The position numbers and the translations under genes are program-made. Below are positions 34,601 through 64,000 of a stretch of DNA of 64,000 nt, one piece after another. Every line of letters starts with the position of its first letter. Position 1 is the first letter of the stretch. The notes beneath the pieces were generated by a model. The model did no database searches. It saw nothing but the letters and a program-made list of their open reading frames with translations, and was not told where the DNA came from. Source of the stretch: Cloeon dipterum (Eukaryota; Arthropoda; Insecta; Ephemeroptera; Baetidae); contig NC_088787.1 in NCBI RefSeq assembly GCF_949628265.1, forward strand, positions 25,224,501-25,288,500, in the 5' to 3' direction.

Positions 34601-35546
34601 ACGGCAAACAAATCGATCTGGTTGCCACCTACATGTGAGCAATTACTAGCGCCGCACTCACACAAGTTTAAATTAACTTTTCCTCTTTAAGGTTCACCCC
34701 GAAGGACGATGTGAAGAGGTACAACATCTGGGGCGCTGCGATTGCCGAGGTTGAGGTCGACGTTCTCACAGGCGAAAAGCAGGTGAGTTTATTCTAATAA
34801 ACTTTGTAGCAGCTAGGTCCAAGGTTCGAGACGAACATTAAAAAATTGTCTGCTCGATGATCCAAGTACGGACCTGAAAAATCTTTTTCGTAGATTTTGC
34901 GCGTGGATTTGCTTGAGGATGCTGGGCAGAGTATGAGCCCCATGGTAGATATTGGACAAATCGAAGGCGCCTTTGTCATGGGAATGGGCTACTGGCTGAC
35001 CGAGGAGTTGATTCACGACCCAACCACTGGCCGCCTTCTCAACACCAGAACATGGGCAAGCACTTATATTGATTTTAAAATAATTTCTATTTCAATTATT
35101 TAATCATACTTATACTGTTACGAAATTAATATAAGCCAAAATCTTTATTAAATGCCATTGCAGAACTACAAGGTCCCTGGAGCGAAAGACATTCCAGCCG
35201 ATTTCAGGGTCACGTTCAGGAAGAATGCGAAAAATCCTGACGGCGTGTTGCAGTCCAAAGGTAAAGTTGAAATAAATTTTCATCATCCCTCATATTCAAA
35301 ATGACCATCCAGCGACTGGAGAGCCGCCGTTGAATTTGAGCATTGTTGTGCTCTTCGCTGTGTCTGATGCTGTGCGCTCTGCCAGGAAGGACGCTGCAGG
35401 TGACGACAAATACCACCAATTGAGTAAGAAATGCATAATTGTAAAATGGATACCAAGTTAAATTCATTTTTCACGCAGAGCCGCCAGCAACCGCAGAACA
35501 CATTTTCCTAGCTGGTCTGGCGGACCCTAAGGACTTCAAGCTGTGA
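25614..35546 (+). CDS. Aldehyde oxidase (molybdo-flavoenzyme), 23 exons
   Basis: Oxidises aldehydes or N-heterocycles with molybdenum cofactor, FAD and two 2Fe-2S clusters in the cytosol. Exons: 25614-25636, 28097-28161, 28339-28508, 28562-28722, 29286-29445, 29495-29693, 29883-30100, 30162-30264, 30527-30783, 30843-31037, 31154-31408, 31473-31568, 31890-32097, 32600-32804, 32867-33050, 33256-33642, 34089-34376, 34504-34634, 34692-34782, 34894-35055, 35164-35260, 35313-35423, 35479-35546. All phases join, giving 1277 residues, the normal family length. Visible: first cluster Cys57, 62, 65, 87; second Cys127, 130, 162, 164 ([16 protein letters not shown]); FAD segment [11 protein letters not shown] near 252; GGGYGAKI near 781; CRAPGTTEG near 895; catalytic Glu in GEPP near 1222. 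The [11 protein letters not shown] and CRAPGTTEG forms favour insect aldehyde oxidase over xanthine dehydrogenase. The 23-base first exon is the least certain part. Confidence 0.93.
25637..28096 (+). other. First intron of aldehyde oxidase
   Basis: About 2.5 kb with no supportable exon. At 25848-26125 it is less AT-rich and holds several GAGAG/CTCTC motifs (around 25848, 25866, 26033, 26055) and a TATAAA at 26073-26078, so it could be an internal promoter or enhancer. An open frame at 25833-26288 crosses it but has no recognisable protein features. Confidence 0.35.
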
Positions 35547-35602
35547 GACACAAAGGCATTTCTTCCTGTGTCCATTTAATTTCTGTATCGATGGTGCGAG
35601 CG

Positions 35603-35608
35603 ATTAAA
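35603..35608 (+). other. Polyadenylation signal, aldehyde oxidase
   Basis: ATTAAA hexamer 57 bp after the aldehyde oxidase stop codon; the first plausible poly(A) signal downstream. Confidence 0.5.
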
Positions 35609-35636
35609 GAAAATATTTTGTTACTACACCACAACG

Positions 35637-35642
35637 TTTATT
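35637..35642 (-). other. Polyadenylation signal, furry
   Basis: AATAAA on the minus strand about 90 bp beyond the furry stop codon. It lies only about 30 bp from the aldehyde oxidase ATTAAA on the other strand, so the two 3' ends probably abut or overlap. Confidence 0.55.
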
Positions 35643-35731
35643 TCCGTCTGGATCATGAACATATAATATGCACAGAGGAGATTAAAAAATTAAAATGCTA
35701 ACATAGTGAGATAACGCAGACTTTTGGGAGC

Positions 35732-55327
<19,596 letters not shown>

Positions 55328-56275
55328 TTTTGTGTTTGCTCAGGTCACAAATCGAAAAGCATGGCAGCAGCACTTTTGAAATAAAAACACCATTAAAGAC
55401 AAATCAAGTATTTTGGGTTATTTTCCTTCTATACATAGATTAAATTTAAATTTTCCTTGGTGAATATTATTTGACGTTCAAGTTTGCTTGATTTCATTTG
55501 GCACAAAACTGAAATCCTTGCGCAATATTGACAATAATTCCATTTGGAGATAAAAATCGGTGCACAAGAAAATTTCCCAAGTTAAATTGTCACAAATTAT
55601 TATATTGTAATCAAGAAAGATGCATTTAAAAAGACCACATCGCGACGCAGTTTAAATTAATTTGCTTTGGTTTCACTCGCCACCGAAGTTTCCAGTTTTC
55701 ATTTGGGTTATCATGCATTTTTAAAAAATACCTTTATGCTCTACCTAAATTTGGGACAAAAATGCTAGACGAACGGGTGAACTTGAAAAGCTGTGTATGT
55801 ATGTGCTGTGCTATGTAATCGATCGCAGGGTAAGACTCACAGCTGGCTAAACACAAATTTGACAAGGAGAGTACAGACAGGAGCAAAATAATATTGTACA
55901 AAATAGGCACGAAAAGTTAAATTAATCTAAAAATATGTTCGGAAAGTATTTAAATTTTCAAAAATTGAATTAAAATTTCAAGGTTCAATGCAATTTAAGC
56001 TCAAAGTACCAAAAAGTTATGTTTCGTCTTAAAAACCTCTCGCTGTTCCTCATCTACACATCAATGCCACTCCCTTAACAGATGATGATGTCTCCGGTCT
56101 CCGCCCCTCTATTATTGTTAAATATCTCGAGCGTGCGAGCGTGGTTGAGTAGGAAAGTTTTTTTTTGTCGGCTTAAGCAAAATCTTTTCTGAAAATTAAT
56201 TAAAATTTGAACCTAAGTTTCTCACAATCATACTTCTGCATCAGGATCTAAATACAGGCACATTTTATTGCCAAG
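55328..56275. promoter_or_regulatory. Shared upstream region of furry and mRpL13
   Basis: About 950 bp between two divergent start codons, so it must contain both promoters and 5' untranslated regions. AT-rich; no coding exon or clear TATA box was recognised. Confidence 0.45.
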
Positions 56276-57062
56276 ATGTCTGCAGTGAAAAGAGTTCAGG
56301 TTTGTCTTTATTTCACATGCGTGATCGTGATTATTTTGATCATTTTGATTTCCACAGCAATGGGCCTCATTCGCACGAGTTTGGCACTTGTTTGACGCCA
56401 GGTGGCAGAACCCTTTCGACTCAGGTGTGCTCATCGCAAAATATTTGAAGGGTCTCTACAAGCCAATCTATGGTTCCCAAAGTAAGAGCTTGTGTAAAAT
56501 ATGTATTGTTTACTGTCGGAAAATTACAACTTTGTTTCTTATTTAGGCTTGTGTGGTGACCACGTAGTGGTAATAAACTGCCGTCACGTGGCCTTGCCAG
56601 GGGATGAGTGGAGGAAAAGGGTATACTTCCACCACGCCACATATCCAGGTTCTCAAACTTGGACGCCTGCTTGGGAAATGCACACCAGAAACCCTGTGAT
56701 GGTTCGTCGTCTTAGGTCAATTTATCTAGCACTTTACATTTTGGAATGATCGAATATTCCAGGTCATGAAAAAGGCGGTGTATACAAGCATGCATGGAAA
56801 CCTGCTGAGGAGGCATACAATGATGCGGTTACATCTGTTCGCTGATGAAGAAATAGACCCTGAAATTGCTCCTCGCATCTCTAATGTTATCAAACAAATT
56901 AGACCGGTGCCTGAGAGGCTTGACCTGATGCCTGAAGAAAAGGTCAAGAGTTTCCCTCAGATTGCTGATCTTGATAAGGACTACGTCATCCCTGAGCTGA
57001 AGGAATATCCTAATTGGGAGAGCAAGTTCAGGAAAATGAAGAAGGAGGGCAAGAAGAAATAG
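56276..57062 (+). CDS. mRpL13: Mitochondrial large ribosomal subunit protein L13 (uL13m)
   Basis: Component of the large subunit of the mitochondrial ribosome. Exons 56276-56299 (MSAVKRVQ), 56358-56481, 56547-56701 and 56763-57062 join in phase to 200 residues. Conserved: QWASFARVWHLFDARWQNP, LKGLYKPIYGS, CGDHVVVINCRHVAL, RKRVYFHHATYPG, NPVMVMKKAVYTSM and LLRRHTMMRLHLFADE. It is about 20 residues longer than the human protein because of a lysine-rich C-terminal tail (KFRKMKKEGKKK). AATAAA at 57089-57094 is the likely poly(A) signal. Divergent from furry. Confidence 0.94.
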
Positions 57063-57088
57063 GCAGTCTCTTTTGCTTTTTAGTTTAC

Positions 57089-57094
57089 AATAAA
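57089..57094 (+). other. Polyadenylation signal, mRpL13
   Basis: AATAAA 26 bp after the stop codon of the L13 gene. Confidence 0.7.
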
Positions 57095-57305
57095 AATGTT
57101 ATCTGTATATAGCTTTTACAAGTTTGTTTGTTTTATGGCAACTTACAAAACAATTTAATAAATATTCATTTCGTCGAATTAAAGTAAAGCAAATGTAAAC
57201 ACAATGCTCGGAAGGATCAAATATACCAGTGCAAATTCCATTATCAAATTTTGGTACTCTGGTTAACAATACTAATACTGCATTGTACACATTGTCATCT
57301 ACAGC

Positions 57306-57379
57306 GGCCCATTAGCTCAGTTGGTTAGAGCGTCGTGCTAATAACGCGAAGGTCGTGGGTTCGATCCCCCCATGGGCCA
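57306..57379 (+). tRNA. tRNA-Ile, anticodon AAU
   Basis: A 74-base cloverleaf: acceptor stem GGCCCAT/ATGGGCC with discriminator A; D arm GCTC/GAGC; anticodon stem TCGTG/CGCGA around loop CTAATAA (anticodon AAT); T arm GTGGG-TTCGATC-CCCCC. Box A (TAGCTCAGTTGG) and box B (GGTTCGATCCC) are intact, a T run follows at about 57383, and there is no intron. The second pair of the T stem is T opposite C, a mismatch; the rest of the fold is regular. It lies between L13 and the DM9 gene on the same strand. Confidence 0.92.
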
Positions 57380-57919
57380 TGCTTTTTGTTTCAAGAATCT
57401 ATAGTTTTTTGGGCCATCAAAGCAACGATAATATGCCCAAATGTTTTGAATTGTGAGGTAATTTTTTATTTTCATCAAGGTCATAATCACATTTTGATGG
57501 CAGATGGTGAACTTGTAGCCAGTGCAACGCACAAATGGTAAGGTATATTGTTTTGAGAATCGCTCTTAGGAGTGTCTTCATTTCCCCCAGTTCCTTACTA
57601 TAATTAAATAAAATTTATAGAATTCCTTTTTTATGATAGACCTGCGATTTTTTATTTTCTCTCACAATCAGAGTCCCTACATTCGTTTTTTAGTCTCACT
57701 TTTGACGCAAACGCAGTCCTCTGAAGTCAGTGGAGCGCATCCTTTTTCTGCGCAGTTCCATTAAGCGGTGCAAGACACTGATATATTGCATGCAGGGGAA
57801 CTGTGCTGTGTGCGTAGATTTCGTGCGTTTTCGGAGACAGAGAGAGCGCCGAGAGCAGAGGCGAACGCTAGAGGTGCGGTTTCTCTAAGCCAGGAGTTGT
57901 CAAAGAAATTTCTGCAAAA
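57380..57919 (+). promoter_or_regulatory. Upstream region of the FAMeT/DM9 gene
   Basis: No gene is seen between the tRNA and the next start codon. TCAGTGG near 57727 resembles an arthropod initiator about 190 bp before the ATG at 57920. The interval 57830-57920 would then be 5' untranslated sequence. Confidence 0.35.
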
Positions 57920-60900
57920 ATGCCGGAGAGAGGTGCGTCAGATCGTTCTGATAGTTTTATTTCATTAAATTCATAGTGCAAATCTTCCATCCCTTCTTAT
58001 ATCCTGTTCTTCATTTTTAACTTTGTTTTTCCTTGGTCTTTTTCTCATAGCGGGAAGTCTCACTTTGGAAAGTCTATGAAGCAACGACGCGCAATATATA
58101 GAATATAAAATACAAACTTGATTCCAAAGTTCGGCGATAATTTTAAGAATATTTTGTACATTTTAATGAAAAAATCTAGAAAACCTCATTGATGGTATTT
58201 TAGCGCTCCATTTTTCACCTTTTAAGGGCGAGCATCCAACGCCTTTGGCATACATAACGCAGCATAAGCACATACAACCTCTAGTGTGCGTTGTTGATCT
58301 TTTAGCCGTTTTATCGCGTTATCTTCCAGAGATTTTGGTCAGGAGGGCATAATGGGTCCCGGCGTTTTCGACTAGAGTGGTGCAGCGCCAGCGTGCGCGT
58401 TCTATTTCAAGGAGATGGCGTGTTCTTTTTAGTTCAAACAAACTGGGTGTTGCACTTTCGTCTCTTTCAAAACTTTGAATAATATAGCCACGGCCACACA
58501 GAAAGGAGAGATGAGAACGGGTGATTGAATTTGTGTGACTGTTCATATAAAAACTGGTTTTAGCTTGCAACACGGCAGAGTCAAAAAGCGAGAAACAAAA
58601 ATGTTCTATTTTTAAAATGATCGAGCAGTCCAAATAGGAATTCCGCGTTGGAGTTATTGATTAGCATTTATCTAGACTTTGATTTGGCAATGTTCCCTTT
58701 TGAGAGGTATATATCTAAAATTAAAATAAAAAATAAAAACAGTCTGAAAAGTTTGCATCTTTAAATGAAATATTTGGGTTAATTTCTCTCGATTATTGCA
58801 TGCAAACAGATTTTCAAATTCTTTGGCTCTCTGAAGTTATGATTTTCATCATTTTAGATAAATTGATTCACGGTCCGTGCTATTTTACTTGAGTTGTATG
58901 CAACCCGCATCGAGTGATTATTTGGCGGCGCAGTCTAAAAGTCAGCGCACGGCTCTCTCTCTCGACTGTTAAAATGAAGCGCGCTTCAAGCTTCAACCGA
59001 GTGCGTCAGATATGTTTTCAAGCGTTTTTAATTTATTTTCCATGTGATTCTAATCATTTAAAATTAAGCATTTTATACTGAATTTTTTTAAAATGTAGAT
59101 TTAATCGATTTTCCGATGATTCCTCAGAATTCAAAACTGCTGACAGTAAAGACTACTACTTCAACGAAGTGCCAACAAACAGCACGTGCACTCTGCGCTT
59201 CAGGGTGAAAACGTCCAACGATGCCCACATCTGTCTCTCGGCCACAGGGGCCCAGGATTCCACTCCGACTCTGGAGATCTTCCTTGGTGGATGGGACAAT
59301 AAAATGAGTGCCATTCGCAGAGACAACGCGCAGCCCGAAAAAGTTTGTGTGCTAAAATTTGTAAAAATATATTAATTATTCATCCATCTTGAATTTTCGC
59401 AGGTAAAAGTGTCAACTCCTGACCTGTTGAGTTCCAAAGAGTACTTCGTCTTTTGGATCAAATGGGACAACAAAGGACAGGTGGACGTTGGAAGGGACAA
59501 CAACGTAGAGCCCTTCATGTCCTACTTGGACCCGAATCCTTTCCCGATCAGTCATTACGGAATGCGGACTACCTGGGGCGCCACTGGAAAGTGGAAGGAC
59601 CATGAACGTAAGCTCGTATAGATAGGTATATATATTAGTAACTTTTTATTAATTTTTTTTTATTAATAAATGCAATTTTAAATGTATTTACATTCGCTCA
59701 TCAACGCGCAGGTTAGCAAAACTATAATTCTAAGGATAAGGTAGAGATTACAAAAGGGTCTAACCATCGATGATAAGTATTTCAAGCATAAAATTTAAAT
59801 AATTAAGGACTAAAAATTAAATTCTTGTATGTACGTGTGTATCGATCAGACGACTCTAATTCCATTACTCACCAAGTATGTAATTCTTATGGCGAGTCAA
59901 TAGAGAACTACTGACTTAGACTTCTAATCCCTTAAGCAGATGTTTTGTCCCCAAGACATTAAGGCGCTAAACTGGCTAAACCGGAAGAAATTTCACACCA
60001 AAATAAAGTATTTCCTAAAGCAAAAAACTTAATATTAAAAATCATATATAAATTAAATTAACTACATATTCGATTTTCTGGTGTAGATGATTAATTGGGT
60101 GGTTACAGTTTTCTTGAATTTAAACACCTTTAAAATTTATACTCTGCGCATTGTACTGCCCTGCAATTTACTTTTATGACAATTTTCCGCAGTTGCATAC
60201 GTGCTGCACGAAGGGAGTGCACCAGCAGCACCGGCTGCTTCAGTGGAGGATGCACCAGCGGAGGCTGCTGGTGGTGCAGATGGCCGCGCGGAGTACCACT
60301 GGGTGGCCGCCAAGAACGGCCAAATCCCAAGCAACGCCGTGGTAGGCGGCACCGACCATGGCGAGCAGGTGCTGTTCATCGCCAGGGTTAGCTACAACAA
60401 CTCGCAACTCATCGGCAAGGTCAACAACGTGCTGCAGGGTGCCAGGGTGGCTTGCAACGGCCAGGAGCTGCACTTTGTTGAGTACGAGGTGTTGTGCGGC
60501 AGTACATCCAAGTGGCTCACGGGATGCAACAGCCAGGTGCCCCCCAACGCGGTGCTCGGCGGACGAGGATGCAATGGTGACACCTACTACATCGCCCGCA
60601 CGGACTGCAACGGCGCAATTACGGTCGGAATGGTACATATTCATGCTTAAAAATTTATAATTGGAAAATAATAGTTGTATGTCAAAATTGCGTAATGGTT
60701 GCTGTCCAGGCCCTTTTGTTGTTCAATTCTCAGTAAGAATATTCAAGGAGATTTTGCCTACTTATTGTTTAGATGTGTATTTTGTGTTATTAAAAAATAT
60801 TTGAGTAAAAACTATCACACTATAGGTACAAAGCAAAACTTAGAAAAAAGTTACTTGGCAACTTTTACAAAAAAAAACTGATTGTATTATGAACCCATTT

Positions 60901-61224
60901 CGTGTTGACGGTTTCCAGTTAAATTTAAATTGGATGTGTGCGCAAGGTAAATTTTTAAGATGTGCTGCTTTTTTGGCAACTTTATTCAAATTAAAAATTC
61001 TAAGCTGGAAATACCTGTGACTATAGGATTTTAAAAGTGTTGATTTAATCACTTGAATAAAAAATTGAAACATTTTTCAAGCACTTACTTTCTAATTCGA
61101 AATTGTGGTTAAAATACAGGAACCAATTTTTTGATTTCAGGTTCTCGCCAGCACTCGCCAATGTCACGTAGCATACGGTGGAAGGGAGCTGGTAGCCAAC
61201 ACCTTTGATGTTTTGATTAACTAA
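57920..61224 (+). CDS. Farnesoic acid O-methyltransferase-like protein with two DM9 repeats
   Basis: Exons 57920-57932 (MPER), 59128-59342, 59403-59607, 60193-60632 and 61141-61224 join in phase to 318 residues. Residues about 5-145 form the FAMeT-type domain (DYYFNEVPTNSTCTLRFRVK, NDAHICLS, EIFLGGWDNKMSAIRR, FVFWIKWDNKGQVDVGRDN, GMRTTWGATGKW). After an Ala/Pro-rich linker come two DM9 repeats (HWVAAKNGQIPSNAVVGG and KWLTGCNSQVPPNAVLGG). The layout matches the insect FAMeT-like/DM9 family. The name comes from crustacean juvenile-hormone work; methyltransferase activity is doubtful because no SAM-binding motif is visible, and DM9 proteins are known as mannose-binding in bivalves. The four-residue first exon with a 1.2-kb intron is the least certain part. 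Confidence 0.9.
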
Positions 61225-61889
61225 ATTACAAATTATTACCTAAATTATAAACCGCAGGGCGCTATTTAGTAAAGCAGCTCTAACTCTGTCTAAATACAAT
61301 CTCAGGAAAAGATCTATTCGTAAAAGTGTTTAATGACTTTGTTTAAATAACAATTAATTATTTTGTCATGATGAAAACAGCTGCTGTGGCTGCTAGAGGC
61401 CTATTTACACAACTATATACATAGAAGCTCTGTAAACATTTATTTACACAATTTGAGCTAAAATATTTAAACGAATGAGTGAGTAAGAAATGAAAGGGTT
61501 TTTCAGTGTTTGACAAAGCTCATGTAATTGAAATTTTTGCAAAAAAATGGAATAAAAACAAGATTTACTACGGCTGCATAATCTGTGCCAAAGGCGCGAC
61601 CGCCGTCTTAATGAACACAACAAATGAAATAGATATCAAAATCTTTTTAGCATGAATAAAGCTTTTATTAAACATTGATTCGTGAGTTTAATTTTGCTCT
61701 TCTAACCAACGTGCTAAAAAACGCAACGTGAAATGAATAGGGCAAGCAGGAAAGTAAAATAATTTCACAACATGGCCATCAAAAACCAAATACGCTTATG
61801 GTTGAGCCGTTACAGAATTTTTCCTGTTTCAATTATTCGGTCGGAATTATCTAAATTAATAAAAAAAATCGGCTCGCACTGTACAAATT
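61225..61889. other. AT-rich sequence after the FAMeT/DM9 gene
   Basis: 3' untranslated region of the FAMeT/DM9 gene followed by AT-rich DNA. GAATAAA motifs occur near 61549 and 61652 on the plus strand and could serve as poly(A) signals. No coding exon was recognised. Confidence 0.35.
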
Positions 61890-62345
61890 AGAGCGTCCGT
61901 CGGATGGGAAATATACGGGTGTACCCAGGAATACCTGGATACCTAGCAGAAGTATTAAGCTATTATATGAGACACGAGCTGGGATCGGTTATTTTTTCGG
62001 GACAGGAATCTATAGATGGTAAAATTTAGTAACATTGTCGTACCAAGGTAGGGCACCAGGGGAAGAATAGGAATTTTTCATTTTGCGTGTGCGCAGCACA
62101 GAGCAAGAAAAATATGAATATTTGTTTTAATTTTAAATTTTACACCTTTTACTCCACACTATTTTGAAACATTTCAACATTTGCATGGAAGACGTCAAGC
62201 GAGCCGAGATTTCTCGGTAAATAGTTTCCACGTTTAGGGTTTTCCCAAAAAAATAAGAAAATTTTCTCGGGACCAGGGCCGAACCCGGGACAACATTTTC
62301 GGGAAAGGTGAACTCGGGACAAAAAAGTTATCCCGATTGACGCTC
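61890..62345. mobile_element. Candidate non-autonomous inverted-repeat element (MITE-like)
   Basis: The ends read GAGCGTC-CG-TCGG on the left and, in reverse complement, GAGCGTC-AA-TCGG on the right, each flanked by TA as expected for a TA target duplication. The 456-bp interior has no coding capacity and contains repeated CGGGAC/TCCCGAG words. The inverted repeats are short (11 of 13 matching), so this is a suggestion rather than a proven element; no second copy was found in the window. Confidence 0.4.
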
Positions 62346-64000
62346 TAGTAAAAAATGTAAAGCACATTATTGGCAAGGAGGGGCGTTTTTCTGATCCGGC
62401 TCCCCACCTACTCGCGACTCGCTGCGAGTGCGAGACAAACGGCAGCACACAGACAGGCAGGAAAGTGCGGCAGATCAGTCCTGGCAGTGGAGTTGGTGAG
62501 AGGCGTTATTTACTCCTCTCCTGTTCACCAAGCGCCTCGACAACTCTCTTTCTCACGTGTTTTTGTTGTGCTCGCATTTCGCTCCTCGGCGCTGGAATCT
62601 GGATTACCCGGACGCCGTTGAGTTCTGCCCTTAGGCCAGCTTTTGCTGCAAATCGACTCATTCCGGTGGACACAAATACCTGTGAGTGTTGTTTTATCGT
62701 GCTTTTTAATTTTGCTCTTCGACCAAATGAATCAAATTTTCAGGACAGTATATCTAATTAAATTTTAACATCAGCGTCTTTAATTTTATTGCGACAAATG
62801 AAAAGTACAAGAATTTATTTGTGCATTTTATTAGTTTTAACTTAATATTAATATTATAAATTTATGTAAATTTGATTTATTAGCAATTTATTTTGTTTTA
62901 TCATTATTTTATGCAGGTGATGCGGGTTTAATTTTTGTCAAATTTGTTTTAATTTAATAAATATTATAGCTTTCATATCTCAGCATTATTCACTGCGGTA
63001 GATGAAAATCTTTTAGATACATATTATCTTGTTAAATCAATGTTGATATTTCAATGATAATATTTTTATAATAAAAGAAATTACGAAGAACTCGTCAATT
63101 AAGAATTTGTGATAATCCCATAATATTGTATTTAATATATCATTGATTAAGATTTTTTGAGAGAGGAAGTAGAGAAAATAATGAGAGTAACATCATGAGA
63201 TGATTTCGAGCCAAGTCATGCGCATGAATCACCTCTGTTCTGCTCTCATCCTCCATAACCATCGGGTAGATCTGACTGAATCGAACGTATGGACCACGCC
63301 GGATATAAGCGAGTCGAGCGTGAAATTGCCGCTCATTGTGCTTTTGTTCTGTGAATCATGTTGTGCGTTATGATTGGGAATAGAAAGCAGGAAAGCTGCA
63401 TAATCAGTGTATTATATTAAGCACATAAAGCCCGAGAAAAGTCAAATTACCAATTTTATTCCTTTTTTCTTTACAGGAAAGCCAAATAAGTTCCTCTTCC
63501 TTAAAATGATTTAAAAATATAGCCAAACATATTAGGCAATGTTTCTCATATCCTATTAAAATCTTCATGGATTGTTTTTAATCGGAATAAATTATTTTGA
63601 ATTAATATTGGATAAAATAGTTGTTTTAAAATAATTTTTCTTTTTTAAATTATAATTAGAGGTCATTCGCAAGGCCCTTATCTTTCTAAACCATTTCGCC
63701 AATTTACCCAGCATAATTCGTTATTATGATTTCGTCTGGCATAATTATTACCTTTTTATCTTGCACAATTACAATAAAAAGGTTTTAACCCTGCAGCAAT
63801 GGTCCGAAAGGAAAAATTAATTGGTGCGGGCCCTGGAATTTCAACAATGGCTGAGTGCGCTCGTGACAAGGCGAAAATAATTATCGCCCGATTGTGTAAA
63901 TAGCTTTACGTGCCTTTGCCAAGCGGAGCCGGCATGAATCGAGGAAAGTGTCTAGTCAATCCTGATAATTTATTTACCTTGATCGCTCGTCTTAATAATC
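62346..64000. other. Intergenic DNA with a possible untranslated 5' exon
   Basis: A less AT-rich stretch at 62395-62690 has an initiator-like ATCAGTCC (62473-62480) and donor-like GGTGAG at 62495 and CTGTGAGT at 62681, so it may be the first non-coding exon of a plus-strand gene beyond the right edge. There is no open frame worth naming. From 62760 to 64000 the DNA is AT-rich apart from a mixed patch at 63215-63360; nothing else is recognised. Confidence 0.3.

Noticed and set aside
25614-35546. Xanthine dehydrogenase as the identity of the molybdo-flavoenzyme
   Set aside because: The first-cluster segment ([11 protein letters not shown]) and CRAPGTTEG fit insect aldehyde oxidase; xanthine dehydrogenase normally has a CGEGGCGAC form and FRGFG at those places.
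60240-60644. 134-codon minus-strand open frame
   Set aside because: Antisense shadow of the DM9-repeat exon, which shows clear family motifs on the plus strand.
62149-62448. 99-codon minus-strand open frame near the right end
   Set aside because: It lies across the candidate inverted-repeat element and its edge, shows no protein features and has no splice context.

Overview
The window is nuclear DNA from an arthropod, most likely an insect. It shows many short AT-rich GT-AG introns, GC-richer exons, a eukaryotic tRNA-Ile(AAU), and insect-type proteins: an aldehyde oxidase, Furry, and a farnesoic acid O-methyltransferase/DM9 protein. The order cannot be fixed from sequence alone. The compact introns and small intergenic gaps suggest a small genome; a mayfly-like source is only a guess.

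Left third (1-23.1 kb): three tandem genes on the minus strand encode secreted, modular C-type lectin proteins. Gene A (1-2969) runs off the left edge, gene B (4509-14599) has 12 lectin domains and gene C (15385-23116) has 8. All share one plan: a tiny signal-peptide exon; a short exon; a large exon with a basic, cysteine-containing segment behind a KRSPRR-like motif and a DPSNP-type proline repeat; a Thr/Pro/Gly mucin-like exon; then lectin domains of three exons each. The domains fall into a repeating four-domain unit, twice in C and three times in B, so B seems to have grown by one unit. None of the 12 domains of B or the 8 of C carries the classical EPN or QPD sugar-binding triplet. B and C share patches that are nearly identical even in introns, separated by diverged patches, which points to gene conversion. 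Between A and B lies a broken plus-strand remnant resembling the last exons of the MCM-binding protein gene.

Middle (23.1-35.5 kb): an intergenic stretch, then a complete 23-exon plus-strand aldehyde oxidase gene whose exons join in phase to 1277 codons, with both 2Fe-2S cysteine sets, the FAD segment, the molybdenum-site motifs and the GEPP glutamate.

Middle-right (35.7-55.3 kb): the large minus-strand gene for Furry, convergent with aldehyde oxidase (stop codons under 200 bp apart) and divergent from the mitochondrial ribosomal protein L13 gene (56.3-57.1 kb).

Right end (57.3-64 kb): a tRNA-Ile(AAU) gene, a plus-strand farnesoic acid O-methyltransferase-like/DM9 gene, a candidate 456-bp inverted-repeat element flanked by TA, and AT-rich sequence with a possible untranslated 5' exon. 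The lectin genes look like an extracellular recognition or defence cluster; the other genes are housekeeping or metabolic neighbours with no evident functional link to it.
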